The notes below the pieces were generated by a model. It was not told the DNA's origin and ran no database searches. It saw only the letters and a program-made list of their open reading frames with translations. The position numbers and the translations under genes were made by a program. This document shows positions 34,566 to 46,584 of a stretch of DNA of 64,000 nucleotides, piece by piece. Source of the stretch: Apus apus (Eukaryota > Chordata > Aves > Apodiformes > Apodidae); assembly GCF_020740795.1 (NCBI RefSeq), contig NC_067295.1, positions 2,356,501 to 2,420,500 on the forward strand, given 5' to 3'. Within the stretch, counting starts at the first letter, position 1, and every line of letters begins with the position of its first letter.

Positions 34566-37087
34566 TTACTGACAGTCTCAGTGGAGCAACCAAAACACTG
34601 TCACCTTCCCAACCATCAGTGTTGGTGTGGCCAGGCCTGAATGCAGAAACCCCCCAAAGAGGATTGGATAGCTGTTAAGATACACAATTTAGGAAGAAGA
34701 GATGATTTAGACTACTTTGCAAACCACAGAACCACTACTTAGATGATTTCATGTCTGACTTCTAGAAAAGTAAGACCTATAATAGCACTTTACATCAGGA
34801 GGCAGTGCTTTTGGCAAAACTAGTAAGGCAAGTTGAAGGAGCAATAAGATTCTGCTGGGCAAAACCAAGGTGAGATCAAGGGCACAAACTGTTCCTCTGT
34901 GCTACCTTCCAGGATTTAGTTGGAAGGACTGAACTTTGAGAGCAAATGTACAGGAAAAAAATTGCATGGACATTTCAGGAAATGTCCATCCAAGAGAGGA
35001 GATTCACCTGGCACCACTTCTTCACAAGCTGTATCTCAGAAGTAGCTGCACTTTCTAAGGAGCTTCCTTAATGAAAGACCCTCTTCAAATGAGCTCTTGG
35101 ATGCAGCTCTCAGATTCATGAGTCTGTTTCTGACTCACATTGTTCTGAATGTATATTCCTTCTGTGAGGTTTTGCTTAAGAAGATATCTTGGTTAACAAG
35201 TTAATCAAGTCGTACACATCTCTCATCATCAGAAGGCCCTAGTGAGGGGAATTCTCAGAGGAGACTGTTTTGCATTCAGCAGCCCCCTTGCTGCTGTCAG
35301 GAATAAAAAAAAGCCTGGTTGTGTTCATGAGAGCTGAAGACAGCCCGGCAGGCACATGACATGATAAGAATACCCAAGAAAGGAGAAGCTGAATCACCTT
35401 CTGAAGAAAGATGTCTGGAAATAGAGAAGCATTACAGGAACTGTCAGCAGCAGGAGGAGTTCAAGGTGCTATCTTGATAGCATGCTTAGATGGAGAGCTT
35501 CTCTTGGCACCTGGTCTCATCATGTTACAGCCACAGAGATGTGGGTGACCGGCTCAGGAAAGAGAAGAAGTTTGGAGAACTAAAGTGGGAGAATTGCTAC
35601 CACCCTTTCCTTCCTTCATTTGTCCTTCTGTAGATACTTTACTCCGAAGGCAATGGCAGGCTGCCAGAGCAGGTAGGACAGCTGGCAGTGACAGCCATAT
35701 GCTGCAGGCCACCTGCCAACACAGCCCTTTTGTTTCGATGTGAAGTTACCTCTTCTATGCTCTAGCTTGTCAAAAAAGCTCCTGGGAGCTTGTGTAAGCC
35801 GTCTCAATCCAATCAAGGATTTATTCATTTTGACCCTGTGCTATGTGCTGATGAGAAGCTTGTTTTGTCTCAATGTTGCTGACTCTGCTTCTGCCAGGGT
35901 CTGCATCCTTGGGAGCTGTGCCTGTAGGGGGGCCAGCTGAGAAGGTACAGACCTTGGGAGGAGACTTCAGGTTGGGAAAAGGAAAAGTACATTTGTCTCT
36001 CTTCACCATTGTTTGGTGCCCTGATCTGTTCCGCAGCTGTCATCCACTTCGTGTGGTTTTCAGCCTCTGTGCATCATGATTGAAATCTTTCCCTGCGGAT
36101 TTCTCCCTTGCCTGGAAATCTTTCAGCTAAATCTGTGGTAGGAACTTCATCTTCCACTTGAATTCAAGGAAACATGATTTGCACTCCAATACACTTCTGC
36201 TATAGTCAAATACAAGAACGAGTTGGAGTCCTTCCTTGTCTGTACTGTCACAGAGTCAGGAAAAGATCTCATTTGAGGAGACCAGACCTGAAGTTCTAAG
36301 AGTGTTCTTTGTTACAGTAAGCACAAACCTCCATCCTGGAATGTACTGGCAGGACAGAATTGGCAGGGTCATTCCTCTGCTTCCTACTCACCCATCTTCC
36401 TCTTAGCTGGGTTGTCACTCACATATTAACAGGGACATTTTTGAGGACTGTTTCTCTTGCTTCCTTACTGGGACCTCGGGGTACCCTGACCAAGTTCCTT
36501 ACAAAATGGAAGCTCAGGAAGCATTCACCAGTGTCTCAAGAGTATTGTACCCAAGATGCGATTAACACTCCTGCTTGCCTGTCTGCTGCAACCTCTATTC
36601 TTCCACTTTTGGTAGCCTTCAATATTTTGGGGACCAGCCAAAAGGAACACTGAAGCAGAAGGAAGTGAAAGAGCCTGAGGCTTCCAACTGCAAGTGTGTT
36701 TGTGTCCAACATGTAGTTTTGTGGGCCACATTCTTTAGAAGCAGCTGTCACACTGGGTGCCCATGTTTTCAGAGTTCATTGAGTAGATAATTTTTTTGCC
36801 AAAAGGACATTTTGTCAAATGGTTCATTCTTTAAACTGGAGCTGTGTCAGCAATGCTTATCTGTGCTGAATTTGGCAAGAAGTTTTGGCTGGGGAGAAAA
36901 AAAAGCGAGTTCTAAGCCTTTCATTTTCACTACTTCAAGAAGATACTTTGTTACTAGATTTGAATTTGTTTTGGATCTCCAAAAATATTTCACTCCAAAT
37001 GATGGGGTTTGAGATTTGCTGGTGTTGCTTTTTTTAATTTGGTCAGCCAAATAAACAATTTTCTGACACACACATATTTGAACACCT

Positions 37088-37232
37088 TTCATAGAATCAT
37101 TAAGATTGGAAGGGACCTTAAAGATCATCTAGTTCCAACCCCCCTGCCATAAGCAGAGAACCCTACCACTAGATCAGGTTGCAGAAAACCTCCTACAACC
37201 TGGCCTTAAAAAATGGTGGTGTCCCCACACAA
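37088..37232 (-). repeat. CR1 LINE 3' tail (reverse orientation)
   Basis: Begins with 'ttcatagaatcattaagatt', the reverse complement of a CR1 end, then 'ggaagggaccttaaagatca' and 'ctagttccaacccccctgcc', continuing through 'cactagatcaggttgc' and 'cctacaacctggcctt'. Good identity near the end and decayed toward the right, where the element body is lost. Confidence 0.9.
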
Positions 37233-40200
37233 TTCCTTCCAGCCTTTGAGTTGGCAGATCCATCCAGGAGAACAGGACACACACCTCCACTCTGGTGTGA
37301 ATGTGTAAAGCTCAGACACTTCAACACCTGAAGTGTGTTTTGTCTTAGCCCTGCACAGAGTGCTGGTTGGGCTTGAAGCTGTTGCACCCTTTGACCCTAA
37401 TAGTCTCTAACATGATTTGAAACAAGGTGTAACGATACAATTAACCAAAATCTTGCTTTTTGCATTTGGGCCAGTACCCTAGACTGCTGCTGGGTTCCAG
37501 ACAGGTGTCTGGAGGGGCACTGTCGTTTCTATGATTGCTGGATGACACACTCAGCTGTAAGCAAGGATTTCAGTCTGGCTTTGGTTCGCTTCTCATCGCA
37601 GACTCTTCATCTTTCAGCTTTGCTCTGCTATGAAACCCTGATTTATGGCTGTCTCTATGATAATGGACTCATTACTGCTGAAGCTAAACAGTTAAATACA
37701 TTCCCAGTGCATAAGATACTTTACACAAACAATGAAGGCAGAAGATAATTATCCCAGTAAATCAAACCTCATGCATATGGACTGAGCTGTGATTTGTTAC
37801 AAGAAGCAGTCATCTGAATCAGTGATGTTCTTGCTACTGGATGAGGATCTCGCATTATTTAGTGTGAAACAGCACCTAACCTCCTGTTTGTGGCAAAGGC
37901 TGTAAAGCTTTTATGCCATTTTTAAGCTTGTAGATTCACTTTTGTGAAGTTCTGGGCCACCCATAACTGTATCAGTGACATGTCCAACTTTGTCGTGACA
38001 CTGGCTGTGCTCTGCTCTTCAAGATCCAGACTCTGGCCAGAGGTAACACTTATGTGGAACACATTTGAGAGGTCACAAATCAAAAACAAATACAAGATTA
38101 CACATTTTCTTTTCTTCTGTTCCACAGGGCCACTTTTCAGGCGGATGCCTGCTTTGCAAGGCTCCCCATTTAAAAAGAAATGGCTAAAGTAGCTTTGGAA
38201 AGTAAGCAGGCCCTCAAAGTGAAAGGAAAGGCACCTGTTCAAAGGACATTACTCAGAATATAATAAAACCTGTGCTTCTGACCACAGAAGCTACTTAGTT
38301 CCATGTGTCACAAGGAAATAATTAAAACTGTGAAACTGAGTTAAAAAATAGGGATTTGATTAGCTGCCAAGCACTCAGCATAGGAAAAGGAATATTCCAT
38401 TATTCACTGGTCAGTGCTCATTAGCCAAATCAATATGCCCAAGAGGGGAGAATACATAAGATAAGAGGCTTTCAGAAATAAATACTGAAGGTCTTATGTA
38501 ACTTGCTGAGACCATCATAGTAATTAATAGCTCTTGCAATTTATGATATCATTGCATCTTGTCTTGATAAGCTGTATAAAAATAAGAAATAAAAAATCTT
38601 TGCAACAGGGCCAGGGAAACGATGAGATAAAAGGTAAACAAAAGCAAATAATCATGACAGTCCTTAGAGCTGTTGTTTGGTTCAGTATAATTGATTCTGA
38701 TGCAGATAATGCCCATCTGATCCCCAAAGGGCCCAATTTAGGCCAAAGAAAGAGGCTGAATGCAAAATACAGATGACAATTAAGATGAACACTTCAAATG
38801 GTTTGGACACGCTTGGGTTTCTCTGCATCATCTCCTGCTTTGGCCAGGCACTGGGCTGGAACAAGCACCTGCAATTCTACAATCAACCACCAAGGAAGTT
38901 CCTCCTTGCCAGAGTTGTGCTTTTTAAGGGGTTTGATCCAAGTGTGAGATGCTGATTTTTGGTTCCCATGCTTAAGGAATCTGTGTCTCCAAAAGAAATC
39001 GGTTCAAGTGTCATAGAAGTGAAATCTCACCATGAGAGAGATCAGGCCTCAGGTCTGGGCTGGGGTTTCACACACTGTGCATTCAGGTCCTACAACCTTT
39101 TCAGCTTTGCTTTGCACAGTAATTTTCAAACTTTCTTTGACTGATCAGTAGCACCTCCAGGTTGACTTCTGCCTGCAGCAGTCCATCTGGCACTACCTCT
39201 TAGTGCTTCCTAATACACAGCAAGTGTTTCAGTGTTTACCTTTACTAATTAAAGTAGTTTGGGTTGGGGTTTTCCTATTGGTTTTTTCCCACTGTATGCT
39301 GGTTTTTTTCTTAACTGACACTAAAGCAAAAATAACCAGCTCTTGAATCCATTATAGTCAAGAACTTGCAAAAATTTTGGCCAAGCTCAAAGGGAAGGAT
39401 TTTTATGATGAAAACTTGGTGATATAATACAGTTAATTTTTCTTCAGAGACCTTTGAAGTGACCATAAAAGAAACAAAATGAACCTCCTGTCTCCTTGAT
39501 ATCAGTGAGGTGACCTGAGTTAATTGCCAGCATCTTTAATCCACATCTATCATGTGATTTTTCACTCTGGAGTTTTAGTTTGATTCTGATTAGCTTGACT
39601 AGAAGACCTGATTCTGTCCCCAATTACTCTAAATCAGATGAGCATCTTTGTGACAGCTGATGAAATTCTTGTGGCATGAGCAAACCAGGAGGATCAGAAT
39701 CAAAGAACAGAAGACAAAAAAATATAAATTATGATCATCTGACTGTCCATTCTTATCCTGCTCATATTAGTATGGTGATCGGGGAGTGCATGAATGGTGT
39801 CCAAGCCAAAGATCAATGAAGTCATGTTCATCTGAGTGAGCTTTCCCTTAAAACCTTGCAGTGATGAGAGAGGATCAAGCATGAGACTCAGGGCTTTAGT
39901 ACTCAGCCTCATTGGCATTAAAGGGAGATAAATGACTCTGCCATCCTTGCCCGTGCTGTGTAAGAAGTAAAGGACTGAGTGAGCAGGCAAGAAGAATTAG
40001 ACTGAGCATTATGCAGGAACTCCAATGGGTTAGAGGACACCTCTGTCCTCTGCTCAGAGCCTCAGTCCTTTGAAAGCAAAATTCATTTCCCCATGCTAAG
40101 GGGGCAGCATCTCCTTTCCTGCTGGGGTCACAGCATGTGATTATAGCTGGCAGCACCCTCCAGGACAACCTTGCCAATCATCTTAATTGAATCTTTCAGC

Positions 40201-41749
40201 TATTTCCCTGCAGCTGCCAATTTTAGTGTGCCACATATCTTGCACATCTTTCTCATCAGAGCAGAATTAGGAAACATGTTTCGTGCAGTCTTATCTCTGT
40301 TGATAAATAACTGTATGTTGCATTTATTGGAAGCTTTGAACTGGTACTTTTGGAGACACTGTTTAATATGTCTGTCTGTGAACAACCATAGCTTGAACAG
40401 AATTTAATTATTGAGAATGGATTGCTGAGATGGGAAAGCACAAGAAAGGTGCTCCAGGTTGTTGGAAGACATCTATAAAGGGCTTGAAGGGCTAAATGCT
40501 GGAGCTGCAGTCAACTGGATTAATCAGATTGGAGAGTGAAGAGAGGAAGCAGTCATTTCTGCTTAACAACGTAGGTGATGTTGCATTCAGAGTGCCCCAA
40601 GGGAGGAACAGTAGGCAAAACAACACTGAAAATATATATCCATGTTACTGGGAGAAGAGCAAGAGCTGCTGCTTTCCCACAGTTCATCTGCTCTGCAAGC
40701 CAGTGTATAGGATCAAACTGTGCATTGGAGTGGTGAGCCTTGCACCAGAGCAGATGCCTTTGAGTTGGTTCCAAAAATAGTTGGAGTTTAGTTTGCAGTG
40801 TATAGACCAGCTGTTGGCAAATTCAAATGGTCTGGTCTCCATTTACACCAAGGCTTTGCTGGGGATGTGCAATGAGGTCTTGGAGGACGTAAAAATGTAC
40901 TTGTAAAGTCATTCAGAGCACTTTAAAAGACAGCAGGAAAGAAGCCCACAGCATGGCAAGAATCAGGCTGTAAAAATCAGAGACACTGTTTCAGGCCAGA
41001 CAGGTGGTTGTGCATGTGTGTTGTCCTGCATTTCTCCAGAGCTATTTGATTAAAAAAAGAAAACAGATGTCTGTGGGCACACTCTCTTAGGGGATTGCTA
41101 GTACCCTCTAATCCTCGGCAGCTCAGGAATCCTTCCCCTAGGTACTGCTGGATTTGTACTGGGCAATGAGTCTAAGAATGAATCCACAAATATGTCAAGC
41201 AGGAGAACAAAAACCCTTTGTGGTCTGTTTATCCCTCCTGAATCCCTTTGGTTTACAAGTGAGTAGTAAATAATGCAAATTCTAATGACATCTTAAATAT
41301 TCTGGGAGCCGGATGAGCATTTTCAGCCTGCCAGAGGAGAAATGTGGTGTGTTGATTGATTCTTGCTGAAAATGCTGTCTAGCTTGCAAGAAAAATATCT
41401 CTGTAACAGTTGGTTGGCCCTCACTCTTGTTCCAGCACCTGTTTCCCAGGTGGGAAGCTGGCAATGCCTGCAGAAGACCAACAGCAGCCCTCAGGTAACT
41501 CCTTTTGTGGAGAGGGCTCCATGTTTACAACACTCAATTTGGGGATTTCCAGCCAAATGTAAATTTGGTGAAGAGGTGTAGCCAACATGTCTGGAATCCC
41601 TGGGCTCATTTTCCATCCCTAAGTGTAAATGGATGGAGCACCTGCTGTGGCAGCTTGACTGTGAACTGCCCATTCAAATAGAGGGGAAGGAAGGGAGAGG
41701 ACTTGGAACAGCACAAAGGAGAGACATTCCTGTGTGATCAGTTCTCAAG

Positions 41750-41824
41750 GATCCTGCTCTAGCAGGGGGTTGGACTAGATGATCTCCAGAGGTTCCTTCC
41801 AACCCCGACCATTCTGTGATTCTG
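41750..41824 (+). repeat. CR1 LINE 3' terminus
   Basis: About 75 bp: 'agcagggggttggactagat', 'gatctccagaggttccttcc', 'aaccccgaccattctgtg', 'attctg'. This is the extreme 3' end of a CR1 copy, heavily 5'-truncated, plus orientation. Confidence 0.9.
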
Positions 41825-43798
41825 CCAGACTATTTCTTAGGTAGTTGGCAGTGATTTGGTTTAGCTTTGTGTTACCTCCCAGCTTGATCTCTCCAGTTTC
41901 CCCATGAACCTGCACAGGCATCAAGTGCCAGAGATAATGGGTTGCCGTGCACAACCCGCACAGGCAAGGAATGCAGCTGCAAAGACCTTTGCCCTCTGTA
42001 AATGTTTCTACCATGTTAAAGGAAAGGCAGAAAAGGGCAGTTTAAGTTTGGTTGCTTGTCCGTTTCACACTGCTGAACAGACTGATCACTGCCTGTGTCT
42101 GCCCACACAGCTTAACTCCTTCTCAGATTCCAGGGTGAATAACTACACTTGCATCTACACACACACAAAAGTGTCTATTGCTGAAAACTTTCTGCTACAG
42201 ATTGATCACTGGGGTTCATGCTGAGCAAAAGCTTACTTTTTGCTTTTGTTAAACCCGTGCCCCTGGAAGCATCACGTTGCTGGCTGGTACCTGTACAGCA
42301 CTAACCAGCAGCCAGGATGTGATATGAAAGAGCATCTAATGGGTGTAAGGAGGAGCAGGAGAGCTGGGTGCAGCCTGTGGACATGCAGCCAGTGTGTCAT
42401 CAGACCTGATTACTCCAAGTCTTTAACGATGCTGACAGAGTAAAACAGCTGCAGAGACAATTTTTACCTGCTCCTTGGCAGATCATGTTTATTGGTTTTA
42501 GCTTGGAGCTGTACTCCCTGGCTTCTCACTCAGCTGCCTGGTGGGTGTTCAGTTACATGTGCTTCACCATGGGAAGTGAGTGAAAACTTGCTGGTAAGAC
42601 ATCACCATGTTTGACTTCAGAGTGGGAGGTAGTGTTTCTCTTCCAGCACCCATGAGCTGATGGCAGGGTGCTCCAACAGTCTCAGGGAAACCGTGAGTGC
42701 TGATGGGTGTGTGTACATCAAAAGATCCATCTCTAGGATGAGAACAACAGGAGAAAAGTGGCAAGGATTCGTGTCTGACTTCCCCATGAGTGTTTTGCCC
42801 TGATGCTCCATGTGTGATGAGAACATTTTTTTATTCACTGCCTCAACAGCAAGCACTTTATGGATCAGCTTTGCTGTCCATGCCATACAGAAGGTCCTCT
42901 ACACTGATGAAGTTTGATCCTTTCCTTGTTCACAGCAAGTGAATTCCCAGTTTCTTCTCTGCAAACATGGTTTTTAAATCAGAAATGATGCTACTGAAAT
43001 TGGAGGCAGGCAGCAATTCTGGGTTCATGCGGGGACCACAAAAGCTCACGTTTGGTGTAGCAAATTAGGTACGTCAGTGTAAGTAAATTCAGATAGGAGC
43101 TTGGATTTTGATGGAAATTGTGGTGGAATTTCAACTCTAGGACTAGTAGCAAGATAGCACTAGACATTAGGTATGTTTTATCTAAATAAAAAGTGTAAAT
43201 TACATGGCAGAATTCACTTTGCTCTGCACACAGGCTGTGTGGTGTTAATTAAATCCTCAGCTTCTCTTTAGTTGGAGGAGACTGAGAAAATTAAATCAAT
43301 TCTACATTAAGATAAAGTAACTCTATTCCATTCAGATGCTTTCCTCTTATGATAGTGGTGGTGCCACTGCAATGACGAGCCAGTAGGAATTGCAAAGAAA
43401 ATGGTTTTACAGAAACAAAACTGACTTAAAAACTTAGGAATTTTGTGGGTAGCTTATGAAACCAGGAGCCTGAGGTAACAGCCCAGATCTCTGCACAGAG
43501 GGAGAAGCTTCTGCTTTGTTTATACTCTCTCCTTGGAATTTCTTTGCACTGGGTCAGAACCAGTGTTTCAGATGTTTTGATGTAATGTTTTAGCATTTTA
43601 ATCATACCAGATTCTTGTAGACAGCTCAGGCCAGTCCTTTGGTCACGTGTTGCTGCTGCCTTAAGCCAACTGGGAAAAGAAGTGCAGCCTGAGAGATGCT
43701 CTGGAGGGATGAGTACCAGGCACTATCAGAAGACTGATATTTACTGATTTTTTTGGTTGACTTTTGTTCTTACACTTTCTTTCTCTGTCTTCCTGTAG

Positions 43799-43891
43799 GT
43801 TATAACCCTGGAAGGATGGGTTGACATCATGTATTATGTGATGGATGCACATTCTTTTTACAATTTTATATATTTTATATTGCTTATAATA
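43799..43891 (+). CDS. CACNA1H: CACNA1H exon: domain I selectivity filter and start of S6
   Basis: 93 bp, exactly 31 codons, phase 0 on both sides. It encodes [20 protein letters not shown], then [11 protein letters not shown]. The Glu codon (43811-43813) in TLEGW is the domain I ring residue of the EEDD selectivity filter of T-type channels. [10 protein letters not shown] matches Cav3.2 (Cav3.1 has a Phe in place of the second Tyr as I recall). [11 protein letters not shown] begins S6. Acceptor is ctgtag; donor is gtaagt. Confidence 0.95.
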
Positions 43892-45794
43892 GTAAGTATG
43901 AACTGTGAGATGGTCCTGTTCTTTGTCCTGCTGGGGTAGAATTGTTCCCTGAGTTTTGCACAGAGAAGAGCCAGCTAGGATCCAGTGGGAGACCTTCCTC
44001 CTGCCATGAAGCTTAACCATGCAGGTTGTGATAAGTGCTGTGGAGACAGATTATTGGCTACAACAGCCCTTATTAGTATCATATGTGATGCATAGTCACA
44101 GGTTGTCAAGCCATATGGTCTTCCCTCCCTCTTACTCTCCCAGTCTTGGTCTTGTCACTTTGATGCATCCCAACTATGGTGCCTTGGCCAAGCAACCACT
44201 AACCAGAGAATGTAGTTTGTCTTCCTTTAGTCTCCTCGATGTGCCAAAGGACACCTCATTTCAATGGAGGGCCTTCAAACTATTGAACCTCACCTGAGCC
44301 CCTTAAATAATAATAGTAGTGCACCTTTCTGAGGTCTTATAGTGCTGTCATTCCTAAAAACAAAGTGTTACTCACTGGAGGTTGCCTTCAGAAGCTGCCA
44401 TTCTATGTTAGCAAGATTCTTCTTTCTCCAGTGGGCACAACCTTCTCCAGGGGTCTACATCTGTGGAAAAGTTAAGTATTTAAGTCAGGAGGAGAGCAGA
44501 GGGAAAAGTACCATGTAGATGTCATGCAGGACATGGGACAGAGGCATTTCAAAGTGCTATTTTGACTAGATATTCTTTATATATAACCTCATTCTCATTG
44601 ATGTGGTTTTGAAGGCCTTGGGAAGTCAAACCACTACTGCTCCCACTACCAGTGGAAAAGGCATGGATCAGAGCAGTGTGAGAGTTTCCCAGCAAATGAT
44701 AACATTCTGAAGCCAGAGATTTTTGAGCCTTTAGCAATGGGCCCTGCATAGGTAGTGATTCTCACTCCACTTGTTTGAGCCCTTCTCTACATATGGATCC
44801 TTGCAGAAAAGCCAGAAGGTGGCTGATCTCCAAGTCACTTGGAGCTGGGAATGTCACCCTTGCTGCTTCTCAAGCTGTATCCATGCTGATTTACTAACTG
44901 GAGAATAGCAGTGCAAGCCATTTCCCAATGGCTTCCCCTTGAAAATCACCAGACAATGGTCCAGATTAAATCCATACGTTTCCTGCTGAGCCCAGAGCAG
45001 AGGTTTGGCCATGCAGACAGTGGCACTTTCTTGACGTCAGTCCCTTTCACGCCTAAGGGCACTGATTCTCCAATGGGAATAGCTGACATTTTCCTTTGGC
45101 TGATTTATGAAGCCATGTGGTTAAAAAACCAGTTTGAGGACTCTACAGCTTCAGGAAGGATGCAGCCTTAAGTGACTTCACGTTCATATCCTTGGGACTT
45201 CATTTTGAAAGTATCACCCAAGAACACATCAACTCAAGAAGACAAAAGATCAGGCTTTTCTAGGAGCACTGAATCTCCTGGAGATGCATTTCTCTGTCAG
45301 AGAGAGACAAGAGGACAAGGTGCATGGACCCTGACTGTCTTCCTCAAAGTGAGGACGCACTATGCCAGGGTGTAAAGTGATAGAGGAAGAGGCAGTTTCA
45401 GTACAGCACAAATGGGACTTCAGACCATCTTTCCTTGCAGTCTAGCCAGGTGTTTCCTGGTGATCTGGTTTGTGATGGTAATTGATTGTGTTGTGTTTCA
45501 TACACCCCATGTTTGTAGCAAATGTCCTCACAGTTGAGGGGAGGGAAGTGGTGAAGGCTATTGTTTATAGCTTTCCTTGCTATTGCCAAAATAATATAAC
45601 ATGGCTTAGGACCAAATTTAGCAGCTCAGGCACATGTCAACGTAACATTTGGTGAACAGACCCAGACATCCAACATGTTTGGAAATCTTGGGATTTCTAA
45701 GCACTACACTTCAAGCCCAGACAGTATGTGGTGGTGAGGAGCATGTCTTGCTTTGTAAAGTCCCTGTTAACTCTTCTCCCTGTATTTTCTCCAG
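43892..45794 (+). other. CACNA1H: Intron, 1.9 kb
   Basis: GT-AG, phase 0, splitting S6. Unique intronic sequence; I see no repeat or exon in it. Confidence 0.9.
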
Positions 45795-46584
45795 GTCGGT
45801 TCCTTCTTCATGATTAACTTGTGCCTGGTTGTGATAGCAACACAGTTTTCTGAAACAAAGCAGCGGGAGAACCAGCTGATGCAGGAGCAGCGGGCCCGTT
45901 ATCTCTCCAACGACAGCACAATTGCAAGCTTCTCAGAGCCAGGAAGCTGCTACGAGGAGCTGCTCAAGTACATCTGCCACATCTTCAGGAAGGTGAAGCG
46001 TCGGACAATACGCCTGTACAATAACTGGCAGAGTAAGCGCCGGAAAAAAGTGAACCCAAACAGCACCACAAACGGGCAAAGCCACCGAGGCAAAAAGCAC
46101 ATCACCTCCATCCACCACCTCATCCACCATCACCACCACCACCACCACCACCACTACCACATCAGCAATGGGAGCCCTCGGGGACTGTGCTCCAACCCTG
46201 AGATCTGCGACCTTGAACTCAAGGTCATGAAACCTGGAAACCAATTGATGCTTCCTCCCCCATCCCCCAACTTGCAGGGTCCTGCTCCCCCTCCAGATGC
46301 AGAGTCTGTGCACAGCATTTACCACGCAGACTGTCACATCGAAGGACCACAAGTGAACTGTAAGTCTTCCAACGCCCCTGCGAGCATTAAACTGACTGCT
46401 GGGCTCTCCAACCGTGGCAACATGAACTATCCTACCATCCTGCCTTCTCCAACTAGCAAAGCCACTTCTGTTTCAGTTCCCAAAGGAAAGAAGAATGGTA
46501 ATTCACCTGTGCCCGTGGTTAATAGCCCTGTAACTTTGGGCACGGATTCTTATGGGAAGCTGCAGCAACTGGTAGGAGAGCAGG
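45795..46584 (+). CDS. CACNA1H: CACNA1H exon: domain I S6 and proximal I-II linker (gating brake, poly-His)
   Basis: 790 bp: 263 codons plus one base. Residues about 1-18 ([18 protein letters not shown]) complete S6. The next 60 or so residues, through [35 protein letters not shown] and [15 protein letters not shown], correspond to the helix-loop-helix 'gating brake' that holds Cav3 channels closed at rest. A run of ten His codons is at 46125-46154, followed by Tyr-His. After that come a Pro-rich stretch ([16 protein letters not shown]) and the Cav3.2-type [18 protein letters not shown] motif. The distal part is Ser/Pro/Lys rich and low in conservation. An internal GTAAGT at 46360-46365 is a possible alternative donor. 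The regular donor is gtaagg; acceptor is ctccag. Confidence 0.95.
46125..46154 (+). repeat. CACNA1H: CAC/CAT trinucleotide run encoding deca-histidine
   Basis: Ten consecutive His codons, nine CAC and one CAT, within the I-II linker. A His stretch at this place is also present in mammalian Cav3.1 and Cav3.2, so it is an old feature rather than a new expansion, although the near-pure CAC codon use shows it can vary by slippage. Confidence 0.95.

Larger units (their letters stand above)
31463..43798 (+). other. CACNA1H: Intron, 12.3 kb
   Basis: GT-AG, phase 0, the largest complete intron in the window. Contains CR1 pieces at 37088-37232 (minus) and 41750-41824 (plus), a T-run at about 31490-31507, and an AT-rich block near 34260-34570 with several TAATTA cores. 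From about 34,000 to 40,500 the composition is clearly more AT-rich than the flanks, with few repeats. No exon was found in it. Confidence 0.88.

Noticed and set aside
45933..46352. Minus-strand 139-codon frame with a poly-Val run
   Set aside because: It is the antisense of the poly-His linker exon.
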